DNA of 64,000 bases from Rhodothermales bacterium (GTDB lineage: Bacteria > Bacteroidota > Rhodothermia > Rhodothermales > JAHQVL01), in the NCBI GenBank assembly GCA_041391505.1, contig JAWKNW010000002.1, positions 345,462 to 409,461 of the forward strand, given 5' to 3'. The translations under genes and the position numbers were made by a program. How positions within the stretch are numbered: the stretch's first letter is position 1; every line of letters starts with the position of its first letter. Shown piece after piece: positions 1 to 8,326 of this stretch. The notes beneath the pieces are model-generated. The model was given only the letters and a program-made list of their open reading frames with translations, had not been told where the DNA came from and did no database searches.

Positions 1-2
1 AC

Positions 3-413
3 GCCGGCTTTTTTAATAAGGCCGCCTACCCGGTCGCCGGCGCGACCCTCACGCTGGACGATCTCGAGAAAAAGACGCTCTACGCCGCCTACCCGGACGC
101 CCGCCTCCACTTCGCGCTCGTCTGCGCCGCCCGCGGCTGCCCGGAGCTGATCCCCGACGCCTACCGAGCAGCCACACTCGACGCCCAGCTCGACCGCCAG
201 ACGCGCCACGCCATGACCAGCCCGCAGATCGTGCAGTACGACGCCGGCACCAAAACCGCCCGGCTCTCCGAACTCTTCACCTGGTACGCAGCGGACTTCA
301 CCCGGAATCATCCATCAGTACTCGCCTTCATCAACGCCTACCGCGATACACCAATCCCCTCCAACGCGCAAACGGCCTCCATCCCCTACGACTGGACACT
401 CAACGGCCAATAA
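3..413 (+). CDS. DUF547 domain protein, C-terminal part (5' truncated by window edge)
   Basis: The reading frame is open from the window edge and ends at TAA 411-413. Translating from base 3 gives AGFFNKAAYPVAG, then the family hallmark HFALVCAARGCPEL about 40 residues in, followed by a region rich in aromatic residues ending DWTLNGQ. The combination of an FF...Y...LDD-E segment and 'FALVCAARGCP' is characteristic of DUF547, a family of uncharacterised, often exported proteins. The start lies outside the window, so a signal peptide cannot be judged. A short internal ATG at 213 is not the true start, because the family core lies upstream of it. No function is established. Confidence 0.85.
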   Translation, partial: AGFFNKAAYPVAGATLTLDDLEKKTLYAAYPDARLHFALVCAARGCPELIPDAYRAATLDAQLDRQTRHAMTSPQIVQYDAGTKTARLSELFTWYAADFTRNHPSVLAFINAYRDTPIPSNAQTASIPYDWTLNGQ

Positions 414-788
414 GGTCGGCGCAAGTGATGACTGGGCAGGGGAAATAGGACATTGGAAATCGAAAATCGGAAATTGCTACGTGTAAGGCGCCTCATATCC
501 TGCATCCTGCATCAGGACTGTTAACAAAAATGGCTGTGCGCACTCTATAAGCACATACCCTCCTTTTTAAGGAGGGTCGTCGACGGCATGTGCCGCTCGA
601 CGGGGAGGATCAGCCGAAATAGACCGCTGTGCCATCCAACAAACCACCCCACCCCGACGTTCGTCGTGGTCGCCCCTCCTTGGAAAGGAGGGGATGACCT
701 GAAAAAGGACGCCCTGCTATTTTTGTTAACACGCCTGATCCCGCATCCAACATCCCCCATCCCTCAACCTGCCCCCGGCCCCCCATCC
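414..788. other. Intergenic stretch with AT-rich triplet-like repeats and a MITE-like insertion
   Basis: No credible gene is seen. Bases 440-476 carry short iterations of GGAAAT/CGAAAATC type. Bases 497-516 and 735-770 are made of GCATCC-type words that resemble the array near 41.7 kb. The inverted-repeat element at 511-739 sits between these two GCATCC stretches. Confidence 0.6.
511..739. mobile_element. MITE-like element with long terminal inverted repeats
   Basis: The two ends form inverted repeats of about 24 bp (511-534 and 716-739) with three mismatches. The core is GTTAACAAAAAT / ATTTTTGTTAAC. Inside are two near-identical hairpins: CCCTCCTT..AAGGAGGG at 558-576 and CCCCTCCTT..AAGGAGGGG at 673-693. 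No transposase or protein is encoded. Size, terminal inverted repeats and lack of coding content fit a non-autonomous miniature element or a composite repeat. No clear target-site duplication could be identified. Confidence 0.55.
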
Positions 789-2279
789 TCACGGCCTCGC
801 CAGCCGGTGGCTCACGAAGGCGAACTCCTTGCTGTCCGGCGACCACGAGTTGACATTGATGGTGCCCTGGCCGCCGAAGAGTTTGGCGACGGTGCGCACG
901 GCGCCGCCTTCGGCCGGCATCATGCGGAGCATCACGTCGTGGTAGGGCGGGTGGCCCTCGACGCCGGGCTCAAAGCTGACGAACACCATGTGCTGCCCGT
1001 CGGGCGAGATGTGGGGGAACCAGTCGTTGTATTCGTCGAACGTGAGCTGCTCCTGGCCCGAGCCGTCCGGCCGCATCCGGTAGATCTGCATCGTGCCCGT
1101 GCGCACCGAGTTGAAATAGATCCACTGGCCGTCGGGGGAGTACTCGGGGCCGTCGTCGAGGCCCACCGCCGTCGTCAGCCGGCGCTCGCGGCCGCCGCCG
1201 ATGGGCATGGCGTAGATGTCGTAATCGCCGTTTCGCTGCCCGACATACACGAGGGTCTTGCCGTCCGGCGATACGCCGTGCCAGTAGGACGGTTCGAGGG
1301 GGGTGATCTGCCGCGCCTTCCCGCCGGCGATCGGGGCCGTGTAGACGCGCGACGCGGTATGACCGGGGCCGACCCCGCTGATGATGAGCGTTTTCCCGTC
1401 GAATGTGATGCCGTGGTCGTTGTTGGCGCGGATGACCGGGTCGGTCTCGATCATTTTCGGCTCACCGCCGGCCGGCGGGATCGTGTAGAGGCCGCCGTTC
1501 ATATTGAAGAGGAGATAGGAACCGTCCGGCGACCAGTTGGGGGCCTCGAAGCGCTCCATGGCGCGCCACACCACCCGGCGGTCGGTATACGCCGCCACGG
1601 GGATGATCTCGAGCGTGGATTCGACAACCGGTTCGCCCGATGCCGCCGGCAGGTTCGTGTCGAGCCGTACGTCCGTGAAGACCGCGGTCTGCGTCGTGTC
1701 GTTGTCGTGCGCGCTGACCCCGATGCCGACATACACGGAGTCGCCGAACGCCACCTTGTACGAGCCGCCCGAGGGCTGGAGCGGATCGGCGCCGGCGGCG
1801 ACGGACATGTACGCCACGTCCCCTTCCCGGGTCAGCGCCAGCCGGCGGGCCTGCCGAACGTTCGAGATGATCTCGTAGGTTATCCCGCCCTTGATTTCCC
1901 GGTGCTGGAGCGCCGATATCCCGTTGCCGTGCACCGCCGCGCTCACATACGCGGCATCGCGGTCGAGGTCCTGGCGGATCATCAGGATAGCCTTCCGATG
2001 CGGATTGCCCGTCGCCCCGAGCAGTTCGATATCCGCCGACAACGCCAGATCCCTCGTTGGCACCCGCTTCCAGATGTAGTGGAAATCGTCCTTGTCCTCC
2101 CACATGTTGTCGCCGCCGCCGACCACGGTGTAGGCGCCGGTCGCCGCGTCATAATCGACCGAGCCGGCGTGCCGGACGACGCCGACGTCCGTCTGACCCT
2201 CGAACTGCCCCAGATCGGGACCGGCGCAGCCGGCCAGGAGGAAGAGCAGGGCAAATGCATACAAAGATGGTGCGCGCAT
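789..2279 (-). CDS. TolB-like beta-propeller lipoprotein
   Basis: A 496-residue exported protein. The N-terminus MRAPSLYAFALLFLLAGC is a lipoprotein signal with lipobox LAGC. Residues about 30-210 form a DUF1349/concanavalin-like domain (W-x-K...DFHYIWKRVP...AILMIRQ). The rest is a run of WD40-like PD40 repeats typical of TolB: 'FEAPNWSPDGSYLLFN', 'YWHGVSPDGKTLVYVG', 'DDGPEYSPDGQWIYFNS', 'DWFPHISPDGQHMVFVS', 'NVNSWSPDSKEFAFVS'. Such proteins usually sit in the periplasm or at the cell surface and bind ligands or proteins; the substrate cannot be deduced. It is the last of four minus-strand genes reading down from 6.5 kb. The start is fixed by the signal peptide. Confidence 0.85.
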   Translation of the reverse strand: MRAPSLYAFALLFLLAGCAGPDLGQFEGQTDVGVVRHAGSVDYDAATGAYTVVGGGDNMWEDKDDFHYIWKRVPTRDLALSADIELLGATGNPHRKAILMIRQDLDRDAAYVSAAVHGNGISALQHREIKGGITYEIISNVRQARRLALTREGDVAYMSVAAGADPLQPSGGSYKVAFGDSVYVGIGVSAHDNDTTQTAVFTDVRLDTNLPAASGEPVVESTLEIIPVAAYTDRRVVWRAMERFEAPNWSPDGSYLLFNMNGGLYTIPPAGGEPKMIETDPVIRANNDHGITFDGKTLIISGVGPGHTASRVYTAPIAGGKARQITPLEPSYWHGVSPDGKTLVYVGQRNGDYDIYAMPIGGGRERRLTTAVGLDDGPEYSPDGQWIYFNSVRTGTMQIYRMRPDGSGQEQLTFDEYNDWFPHISPDGQHMVFVSFEPGVEGHPPYHDVMLRMMPAEGGAVRTVAKLFGGQGTINVNSWSPDSKEFAFVSHRLARP

Positions 2280-2360
2280 GGGGCCGAGGCGTTGGGTTGC
2301 GGGGTGATGGACGATCCAGCATAAGAAAAAGGCCCGGGGTATTCAATTATCCCAACGACA

Positions 2361-2394
2361 GAACGCCGGCCCGGGATGAACCCGGCCGGCGTTC
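2361..2394 (-). terminator. GC-rich hairpin downstream of the small lipoprotein gene
   Basis: GAACGCCGGCC(C)GGG at 2361-2375 pairs with CCCGGCCGGCGTTC at 2381-2394 around a short loop. On the minus strand a T-run (CCTTTTTCTT) follows about 30 bases later near 2328-2335. It probably ends transcription of the gene at 2423-2782, but the T-run is not adjacent, so it may only stabilise the 3' end. Confidence 0.45.
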
Positions 2395-2422
2395 CATGCA
2401 CGTCCATCGGGAGGTGCGGAGG

Positions 2423-2782
2423 TCATTGTTTGTAGCGGAGAAACACCACGTTCATCTGCTTCTCGTCGGCGCTGATGCCGTTGCTGATGATGACGTTGGA
2501 CTTCCCGAGGCCGGTCACCAGGATGGCGTCCGCCCCCTTTTCCTTTGCTTCCTCGATGAGTTTGCCCTGGATCTTGCGGTTCTTGACCCAGAACCCGCTC
2601 CCCAGGCCGTGCCCGATGAGGTCGTAGTCGCGGGCAATCGCCGCTTCGGAGTAGTAGATGTCCACGTCGGCCGTAGGTGTATACTCGTCGCCGACGTAGT
2701 TGACGCTGGCGCATCCGCCAGCCAGCACCGCAACGAGGGCGATGAGGGGCAGGATGGCGCGCCGCGTCGTGCGGGATGGCAT
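2423..2782 (-). CDS. Small putative lipoprotein of unknown function
   Basis: About 119 residues from the ATG at 2782; an in-frame ATG at 2824 would add 14 residues ahead of the signal, so the shorter start is preferred. The N-terminus MPSRTTRRAILPLIALVAVLAGGC is a signal sequence ending in a lipobox-like A-G-G-C. The mature part (DVDIYYSEAAIARDYDLIGHG, then KNRKIQGKLIEEAKEKGADAILVTGLG) has the alternating pattern of a small alpha/beta fold and resembles conserved lipoproteins in which a 'K-x-GADAI' helix precedes a beta strand. No catalytic residues are evident. It lies between the LuxR regulator and the propeller lipoprotein on the same strand. Function unknown. Confidence 0.75.
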   Translation of the reverse strand: MPSRTTRRAILPLIALVAVLAGGCASVNYVGDEYTPTADVDIYYSEAAIARDYDLIGHGLGSGFWVKNRKIQGKLIEEAKEKGADAILVTGLGKSNVIISNGISADEKQMNVVFLRYKQ

Positions 2783-2988
2783 GGAGGTCGCGGGGTTCGG
2801 GTAACAGGTCTGTGCACGTTGCATGATCGTCGATGGTCTGATTGCTGGAAAGATCGGGGAAGGCGTTGCGCCTCGCCCCCGACCGGGGTGCTTTTGTGAC
2901 AGAACCTACGGCGGGTCGATGCCGCGCGATGCGCCCAAAGGGTGCAGGAGGGGTTGTATTCAGGGGTTGTAATTTGCAGGCCGGCGGC

Positions 2989-5691
2989 CTACAACACGCC
3001 CAGCGTGGTGGCCCTGGCGACGGCTTCGGTGCGGTGCGACACGCCGAGTTTGCCGTAGGCGTTGGAGATGTGCCGTTTGACGGTGGCGACGCTGATGTAC
3101 AGCTGCTCCGCGATGTCCGGATTGCGCTTGCCGGCGGCGATGAGACGCAGGATCTCGATCTCGCGCGCGGTCAGCGGCTCGGGCAACGCGCCGCCTCCCC
3201 GCTCCGCCCGCGCGGCGGAACGCTGCGCCTCGCCGAGGGCCTCCAGCAGGTGCCGGCCGAACGCGCCCCCGCACCCCCTGGCCACGGCCGCCGCAAGCCA
3301 CTCCCCGATCGCAGCCCCTTCATCCAGAAACAGGCGCACCGGGCGGTCCCCTTCGGCCAGCGCGAGCGCGCGCTCGAAACGCGTCTGGGCCGACGGCGCA
3401 TCGCCGGCATCCCGCGCGTGCTGCGCTTCGAGGAGCAGGGTTTCGACGAGGCTGCCCCGGCGACCGCCGCGCTCGGCTTCGCGGCGCAGACGGTCCAGCA
3501 GCACCCCCGCCGCATCGCGGGCCACCCGGTCCGGGGCGTGCCGATCCCGGGCAAGGAGCAGCCGCGCAAACGTGAGGTGTTCGTATTCGCGCATGAACGA
3601 AAGCGGCTCGCCGGCGGACAGGGCGCGTTCGTCCGCCCACGCCCAGGCCTCCTCGAGCCGGCCCTGACGAATCAGGATGCGGGCCTTCCGGGCCGCGTAG
3701 GGGCGTGGCTGCGGCACCGGCCCCCGGATCATGGCGCGCTCCGCGTCGTCGAGCAGCGCGGCGGCAGCATCGAGCTGGCCCTCGATTTCGAGCCGGCGCG
3801 CCCGCGCGGCGGGCCATCGGTCGGGATAATCGCCCAGAGACGCCTCGGGGCCCAGCGACTCGCTCCGCGAAAGCGCCTCGGCCGCGGCCTCGGTCTCGCC
3901 CAGCTCCAACAGGATGTCGCAGACCCCGCGATACAGGTCGGCGATCCCCCGGACGGCGCCCTGCCCTTCCTCCGCGACGCGCAGGGCCTGTCGGTAGACG
4001 TTAAGCGCCTCCTGCAGCCGTCCCTGGGCGAAACGGATGTCAGCCATCAGCCCGGCCCCGGAGAGATGGAAGGTCGAGTCGCCGCTCTTTCGGGCGAGCT
4101 CGAACCCGCCGGCGATGACGCGATAGGCCTCGTCGAGGTCGCCGGCACACCAGGCGGTCAGCCCGAGAATGACCGTCGAGCCGCCGCGCCAGATACGGTC
4201 GTCTTCCGGCAGCAGCGTGAGGGCGCGGCGGGCCTCGCGAACGGTGCCTTCGACGTCGCCCGAGGCCTGGGCATCGATCGCCCGGGCCGTCGCGATCCGC
4301 CCGGGCAAGGCCGCCGCCTGCGCGTTCGCCGGCGGCGCCTCGGTGGCGATGGCGCGCCCGGCGCGTTCGAAGCAGGGTCTCGCCGCCTCCAGATCGCCCC
4401 GCTCGAGCAGCGCCCATCCGCGCCAGAAATCGAGGACCGGCCAGCGGTCGTACGTCGGCTCGGGGAGCGCCTCGAGCCACCCGTACAGGGTCGCCGACTG
4501 GCCCCGGGCATACAAGGGATCGGCCGCCCGCTCGATGAGCCCGGCCGCCCGGTCGGTCTCGCCGCCGGCCAGGGCATGGTGGATCGCTTCGGCCGGAAGT
4601 CCGTTCGCCTCGTACCACCCGCTCGCGCGGCGGTGCAGCAGCGGCGTTTCGCCGGCGCCGGATTGCTCGCGCAGGGTCCGGAGCGCATCCGCGAACAGAT
4701 GGTGATACCGGTACCACCGGCGCGTCTCGTCCAGCGGCACGATGAACAGATGCTCCCGCTCCAGCGCCTGCAGGACGCGCGACCCGTTCGTCGCCCCGGT
4801 GACGGCGTCGCACAGCGGCCCGTTCATCTGATCCAGGATGCACGTCTGCAAGAGAAAGCGCCGCGCATCCTCGGACTGGTGCCGAAGCACCTCATCCACC
4901 AGAAAATCGGTGATGTGCCGATGGTCGCCGGCGAACGTGCGCACGAAGTTCTCGGCATCCTCACGTCCTTGCAGGGATAACGCCGCCAGCTGGAGGCCGG
5001 CGATCCATCCTTCCGTACGCTGCTCCAACGCGGCGATCTGATCCTCGGTCAGCCGAAGCCCCATGGCATCGCGCAGATAATCCGCCGCCTCCGCGGGCGT
5101 GAACTGCAGGTCGCCGGCGCGCAGCTCGGTCAGCTCGCCCCGGGCGCGGAGCAGGGACGTTGGGAACGGCATCTCGGCGCGACTGGCCAGCACAAGGCGC
5201 AGATTCGCGGGCTGATGCGCAATGACGAACGCCAGCGCGTCGTGGATGGCCGGATTGTCGATGCGATGCACGTCGTCCAGCACCAGCACCACATCGCGCC
5301 CGAAGGCGGCCACTTCGTTCAGGAGGGTCGTCAGGATCGCGTTGATGGGCCGGGACTGCGTGGCGTCGAACAACGACGCCAGACCGAGGCCCACCTGAGG
5401 TGCCCGGGTGCGGAGGGCGGCGATGACGTAGGACCAGAACAGCGTCGGGTCGTTGTCGCCCGGGTGCAGCGAGAGCCATGCCGCCGGCGTGCCAGCGAGC
5501 CATTCGGCGAGGAGGGAGGTTTTGCCAAAGCCGGCCGGCGCGGCAAGCACCGTCACCTTGCGGCCTGCGCCGCGCGTCAACGCCTCCACGAGCCGGGGGC
5601 GGGAGATCATCCCGTCGCGCCAGCGAGGAGGATTGAGCCGGGTCTCCAGCAGCGGATGGTGAACGGCCTTCGGGCTCGATGAATCAATCAA
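2989..5691 (-). CDS. MalT-type LuxR-family transcriptional regulator (STAND ATPase)
   Basis: A 900-residue protein with the layout of MalT/STAND regulators. A P-loop is at about residues 51-60 (APAGFGKTSL) and a Walker B-like VVLVLDDVHRID further on. A long tetratricopeptide-like helical region of about 450 residues follows. The C-terminus is a LuxR helix-turn-helix (LTAREIEILRLIAAGKRNPDIA, then VATVKRHISNAYGKL). Such proteins bind ATP and an inducer through the NACHT-like and TPR regions, then activate promoters via the C-terminal domain. It lies downstream of a cytochrome c gene on the same strand; no target promoter can be identified. Length is normal for the family (850-950). Confidence 0.92.
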   Translation of the reverse strand: MIDSSSPKAVHHPLLETRLNPPRWRDGMISRPRLVEALTRGAGRKVTVLAAPAGFGKTSLLAEWLAGTPAAWLSLHPGDNDPTLFWSYVIAALRTRAPQVGLGLASLFDATQSRPINAILTTLLNEVAAFGRDVVLVLDDVHRIDNPAIHDALAFVIAHQPANLRLVLASRAEMPFPTSLLRARGELTELRAGDLQFTPAEAADYLRDAMGLRLTEDQIAALEQRTEGWIAGLQLAALSLQGREDAENFVRTFAGDHRHITDFLVDEVLRHQSEDARRFLLQTCILDQMNGPLCDAVTGATNGSRVLQALEREHLFIVPLDETRRWYRYHHLFADALRTLREQSGAGETPLLHRRASGWYEANGLPAEAIHHALAGGETDRAAGLIERAADPLYARGQSATLYGWLEALPEPTYDRWPVLDFWRGWALLERGDLEAARPCFERAGRAIATEAPPANAQAAALPGRIATARAIDAQASGDVEGTVREARRALTLLPEDDRIWRGGSTVILGLTAWCAGDLDEAYRVIAGGFELARKSGDSTFHLSGAGLMADIRFAQGRLQEALNVYRQALRVAEEGQGAVRGIADLYRGVCDILLELGETEAAAEALSRSESLGPEASLGDYPDRWPAARARRLEIEGQLDAAAALLDDAERAMIRGPVPQPRPYAARKARILIRQGRLEEAWAWADERALSAGEPLSFMREYEHLTFARLLLARDRHAPDRVARDAAGVLLDRLRREAERGGRRGSLVETLLLEAQHARDAGDAPSAQTRFERALALAEGDRPVRLFLDEGAAIGEWLAAAVARGCGGAFGRHLLEALGEAQRSAARAERGGGALPEPLTAREIEILRLIAAGKRNPDIAEQLYISVATVKRHISNAYGKLGVSHRTEAVARATTLGVL

Positions 5692-5833
5692 GGGACCGGT
5701 GGATGCGGGTCGTTGCGGCGTGGCGTCGGGGATGCGGTGCAGGAAACTACGGCATCTCGCGCCAGAAGGCGAACGCCGGCGTCAAACGGATCATCTTTTC
5801 ATCCCCCGATGCGGCCCGTCAACGGAACCGGCT

Positions 5834-6541
5834 TCACGGCCTCGCCCTGTGGCTCACGTACCAGACGTACGCCGCCACGGCGTGCACCTCGTCGGGCGAA
5901 AGGTTCGAGCCGCCGCGCGGCGGCATCGGGATGCCCCGCGTAGCGCGCTCGATCGGCACGCCGGCTTCGATCGTGCGGACAATCTCCAGGTAGCTGCCTT
6001 TCGCGTGGAGCCACTCCCCGTCGGTCAGGTTGGGCCCGCGCGCACCGGACGCGTCGTCGCCGTGGCAGGAGACGCACTGGCCCGGGCCGTGGAAGACGCC
6101 GTTGCCGCGATCGATCATGGCGGCGCTCACGCCGGCGGGCAGCGGCTCACCCGGATGGCTGATCCGCCAGACAAACGCCGCCACAGCCTGGACGTCGACA
6201 TCGTCGATGGCCCCGCCGCCGCGCGGCGGCATCGCCAGCTGGCGCGTCGACTCGGACTCCGGCACGCCGGTCAGAATCACCTGGAGGATCGACAGGTAGC
6301 TGCCTTTCGCCTGCAGCCAGTCCGCATCCGTCAGGTCGGGCCCGAGCACCCCCGTCGCCCCCTCGCCGTGGCAGTTGGCGCAGAGGCCCCTCCCCTGGAA
6401 GAGCGCGCCGCCTTGCTCGACCATGGCCATGGTGACGCCGGGCGGCAGCGCGCCGGCAACCGGCTGCGCCATCAGGCTGTGGGGACTGAACGCAAAAACC
6501 AGGGCGGCGAGATACGCCGCGGGGCGAAAAGGCACACGCAT
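5834..6541 (-). CDS. Di-haem c-type cytochrome, exported
   Basis: 235 residues with a signal peptide (MRVPFRPAAYLAALVFAFSPHSLMAQ). Two tandem cytochrome c domains follow, each with a CxxCH haem site (C54-A-N-C-H and C156-V-S-C-H) and a distal methionine in an MPPRGG loop (about M104 and M206). The halves are clearly duplicated, with KGSYL, DDVD/PDEV and VAAFVW/VAAYVW repeated in each. It should act as a periplasmic electron carrier. It is divergent from the sulfatase gene across a 246-bp gap and followed by the LuxR regulator. The frame stays open far upstream, but that part is antisense to the sulfatase; the signal peptide fixes the start at 6541. Confidence 0.92.
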   Translation of the reverse strand: MRVPFRPAAYLAALVFAFSPHSLMAQPVAGALPPGVTMAMVEQGGALFQGRGLCANCHGEGATGVLGPDLTDADWLQAKGSYLSILQVILTGVPESESTRQLAMPPRGGGAIDDVDVQAVAAFVWRISHPGEPLPAGVSAAMIDRGNGVFHGPGQCVSCHGDDASGARGPNLTDGEWLHAKGSYLEIVRTIEAGVPIERATRGIPMPPRGGSNLSPDEVHAVAAYVWYVSHRARP

Positions 6542-6787
6542 GGCATGGGGAGGATTGGGGCGACGCGCCGGCGCGCCTCCATCGAGGGCGGCCGGGCATG
6601 GCGACGTTTTGGGATCCTGCGCATGGGTGGTGAGGCGCGTTTTCGATACAGGATGTACCCGAGGCGGGCCGGATGACCAGCGCTCGCAACGGCGGACGCC
6701 CGTTCTTTTTTTGCAAAAAGGCGCGCCGAGCCGCATCTTGCCTGCTCCCAAAGAATCTTCCCGTTGTCTTCCAGCCCGACTCGCGCC

Positions 6788-8245
6788 ATGTATCGACTGG
6801 CTTCCCGCCTTGTGTTCTGCATCGCCCTCGTTTCGCTTCGATGCGCGCCGGCGCCCCCGCAGCGCCCACCTAATATCGTCTTCCTGCTGGCCGACGACCT
6901 CGGCTACGCGGAACTCGGCAGCTACGGGCAGCAGATCATCCGAACCCCCAACCTCGATCGCATGGCCGCCGAAGGCATGCGCTTCACGCAGCACTACGCC
7001 GGCAACGCCGTCTGCGCCCCGTCCCGCTCCGTCCTGATGACCGGGAAACACGCCGGCCACGCCTTCATCCGCGACAACGGCGACCCGAAAGGCCTGGACT
7101 CCCTCAAGGCGCGCTACGGGTGGGAATTCCCGGGGCAATATCCCATACCGGACGAGGAGTTCACCATCGCCGAGATGCTCAGGGCCGGCGGCTACGCCAC
7201 CGCCGCCATCGGCAAATGGGGGCTCGGCCACGTGGGCACCACGGGCGACGCCACGCGCCAGGGATTCGACCTCTTCTACGGCTACTACTGCCAGCGCCAC
7301 GCCCACAACCACTACCCGAAATTCCTCTGGCGCAACGACCGCAAGGAGATCCTCCCCGGCAACGACCGCACCCTCACCGGGGCCACGTATTCGCAGGACC
7401 GCTTCATCGAGGAAGGGCTCGCCTTCATCCGCGAAAACCGGGACCGCCCGTTTTTCCTCTACATGCCGTTCACCGTCCCCCACCTCTCCATCCAGGCGCC
7501 GGAGGAAGAGGTGGCGGCCTACGCCGGCCTCATCGAGGAAGCCCCCTACCAGCACACGGCCTACCTGCAGCACCCGGCCCCGCGCGCCGGCTATGCCGCC
7601 ATGGTCACCCATCTCGACCGCGGCATCGGCGACATCATGGCCCTGCTGAAGGAACTCGGCCTGGACGAAAACACCGTCGTCTTTTTCAGTTCGGACAACG
7701 GACCGACCTACGACCGGCTCGGCGGCTCCGATTCCGACTACTTCCATTCCGCTGGCCCGTTTCGCGGGCTGAAGGGCAGCCTCTACGAGGGGGGGATCCG
7801 CGTCCCTCTCATCGCGCGCTGGCCCGGCAAGATCGCCGCCGGATCGGTCTCCGACCACCTCTCCGCCTTCTGGGACGTGATGCCCACGCTGGCCGACCTC
7901 GCCGGCACGCACGCGCCGGCGGGGATCGACGGCATCAGCTTCGCCCCCACCCTCCTGGCCGACCCGGCCGGGCAGCCTGAGCACGACCTGCTCTACTGGG
8001 AATTCCCCGACTACGGCGGACAGCAGGTCGCCCGCATGGGACCCTGGAAGGCGGTCCGCCAGCAGATGCGAGTGAAGGACAACCCGGACCCGCTCCATAT
8101 CGAACTCTACAACCTCGAGGACGACATCGGCGAAACCACCGACGTCTCGGCCGATCATCCCGACCTCGTCGCCCGGTTCGACTCCCTGATGGCCGCCGCA
8201 CGCACGCCCAGCCCGCTATTCCCGCTCGCTCCGCTCGACCCGTGA
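6788..8245 (+). CDS. Type I sulfatase (formylglycine-dependent arylsulfatase family)
   Basis: 485 residues from the ATG at 6788, which directly precedes a hydrophobic N-terminus (MYRLASRLVFCIALVSLRC). The N-terminal metal site is NIVFLLADDLGYAELG. The sulfatase signature CAPSR is at about residues 76-80, with Cys76 the residue converted to formylglycine, so it is a Cys-type sulfatase. Further family motifs are TGKHAGHAFIRDN, GKWGLGHVG, FFSSDNGP and RVPLIARWPGKI. It probably removes sulfate from an exogenous sulfated glycan or a related ester in the periplasm. No formylglycine-generating enzyme lies next to it. A cysteine at the end of the signal could be lipidated, but the box (SLRC) is not canonical. 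Confidence 0.93.
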   Translation: MYRLASRLVFCIALVSLRCAPAPPQRPPNIVFLLADDLGYAELGSYGQQIIRTPNLDRMAAEGMRFTQHYAGNAVCAPSRSVLMTGKHAGHAFIRDNGDPKGLDSLKARYGWEFPGQYPIPDEEFTIAEMLRAGGYATAAIGKWGLGHVGTTGDATRQGFDLFYGYYCQRHAHNHYPKFLWRNDRKEILPGNDRTLTGATYSQDRFIEEGLAFIRENRDRPFFLYMPFTVPHLSIQAPEEEVAAYAGLIEEAPYQHTAYLQHPAPRAGYAAMVTHLDRGIGDIMALLKELGLDENTVVFFSSDNGPTYDRLGGSDSDYFHSAGPFRGLKGSLYEGGIRVPLIARWPGKIAAGSVSDHLSAFWDVMPTLADLAGTHAPAGIDGISFAPTLLADPAGQPEHDLLYWEFPDYGGQQVARMGPWKAVRQQMRVKDNPDPLHIELYNLEDDIGETTDVSADHPDLVARFDSLMAAARTPSPLFPLAPLDP

Positions 8246-8326
8246 GCGCTTCATCCTGCCGGCGGTTACTCCATCCCCGATACGGGTACTAAAACCAACC
8301 GCCTCTCGCAGCCCAATCCCGGACTC

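Noticed and set aside
2842..4980. Plus-strand open frame of about 712 codons opposite the LuxR regulator
   Set aside because: Shadow frame. The minus strand has the P-loop and HTH motifs.
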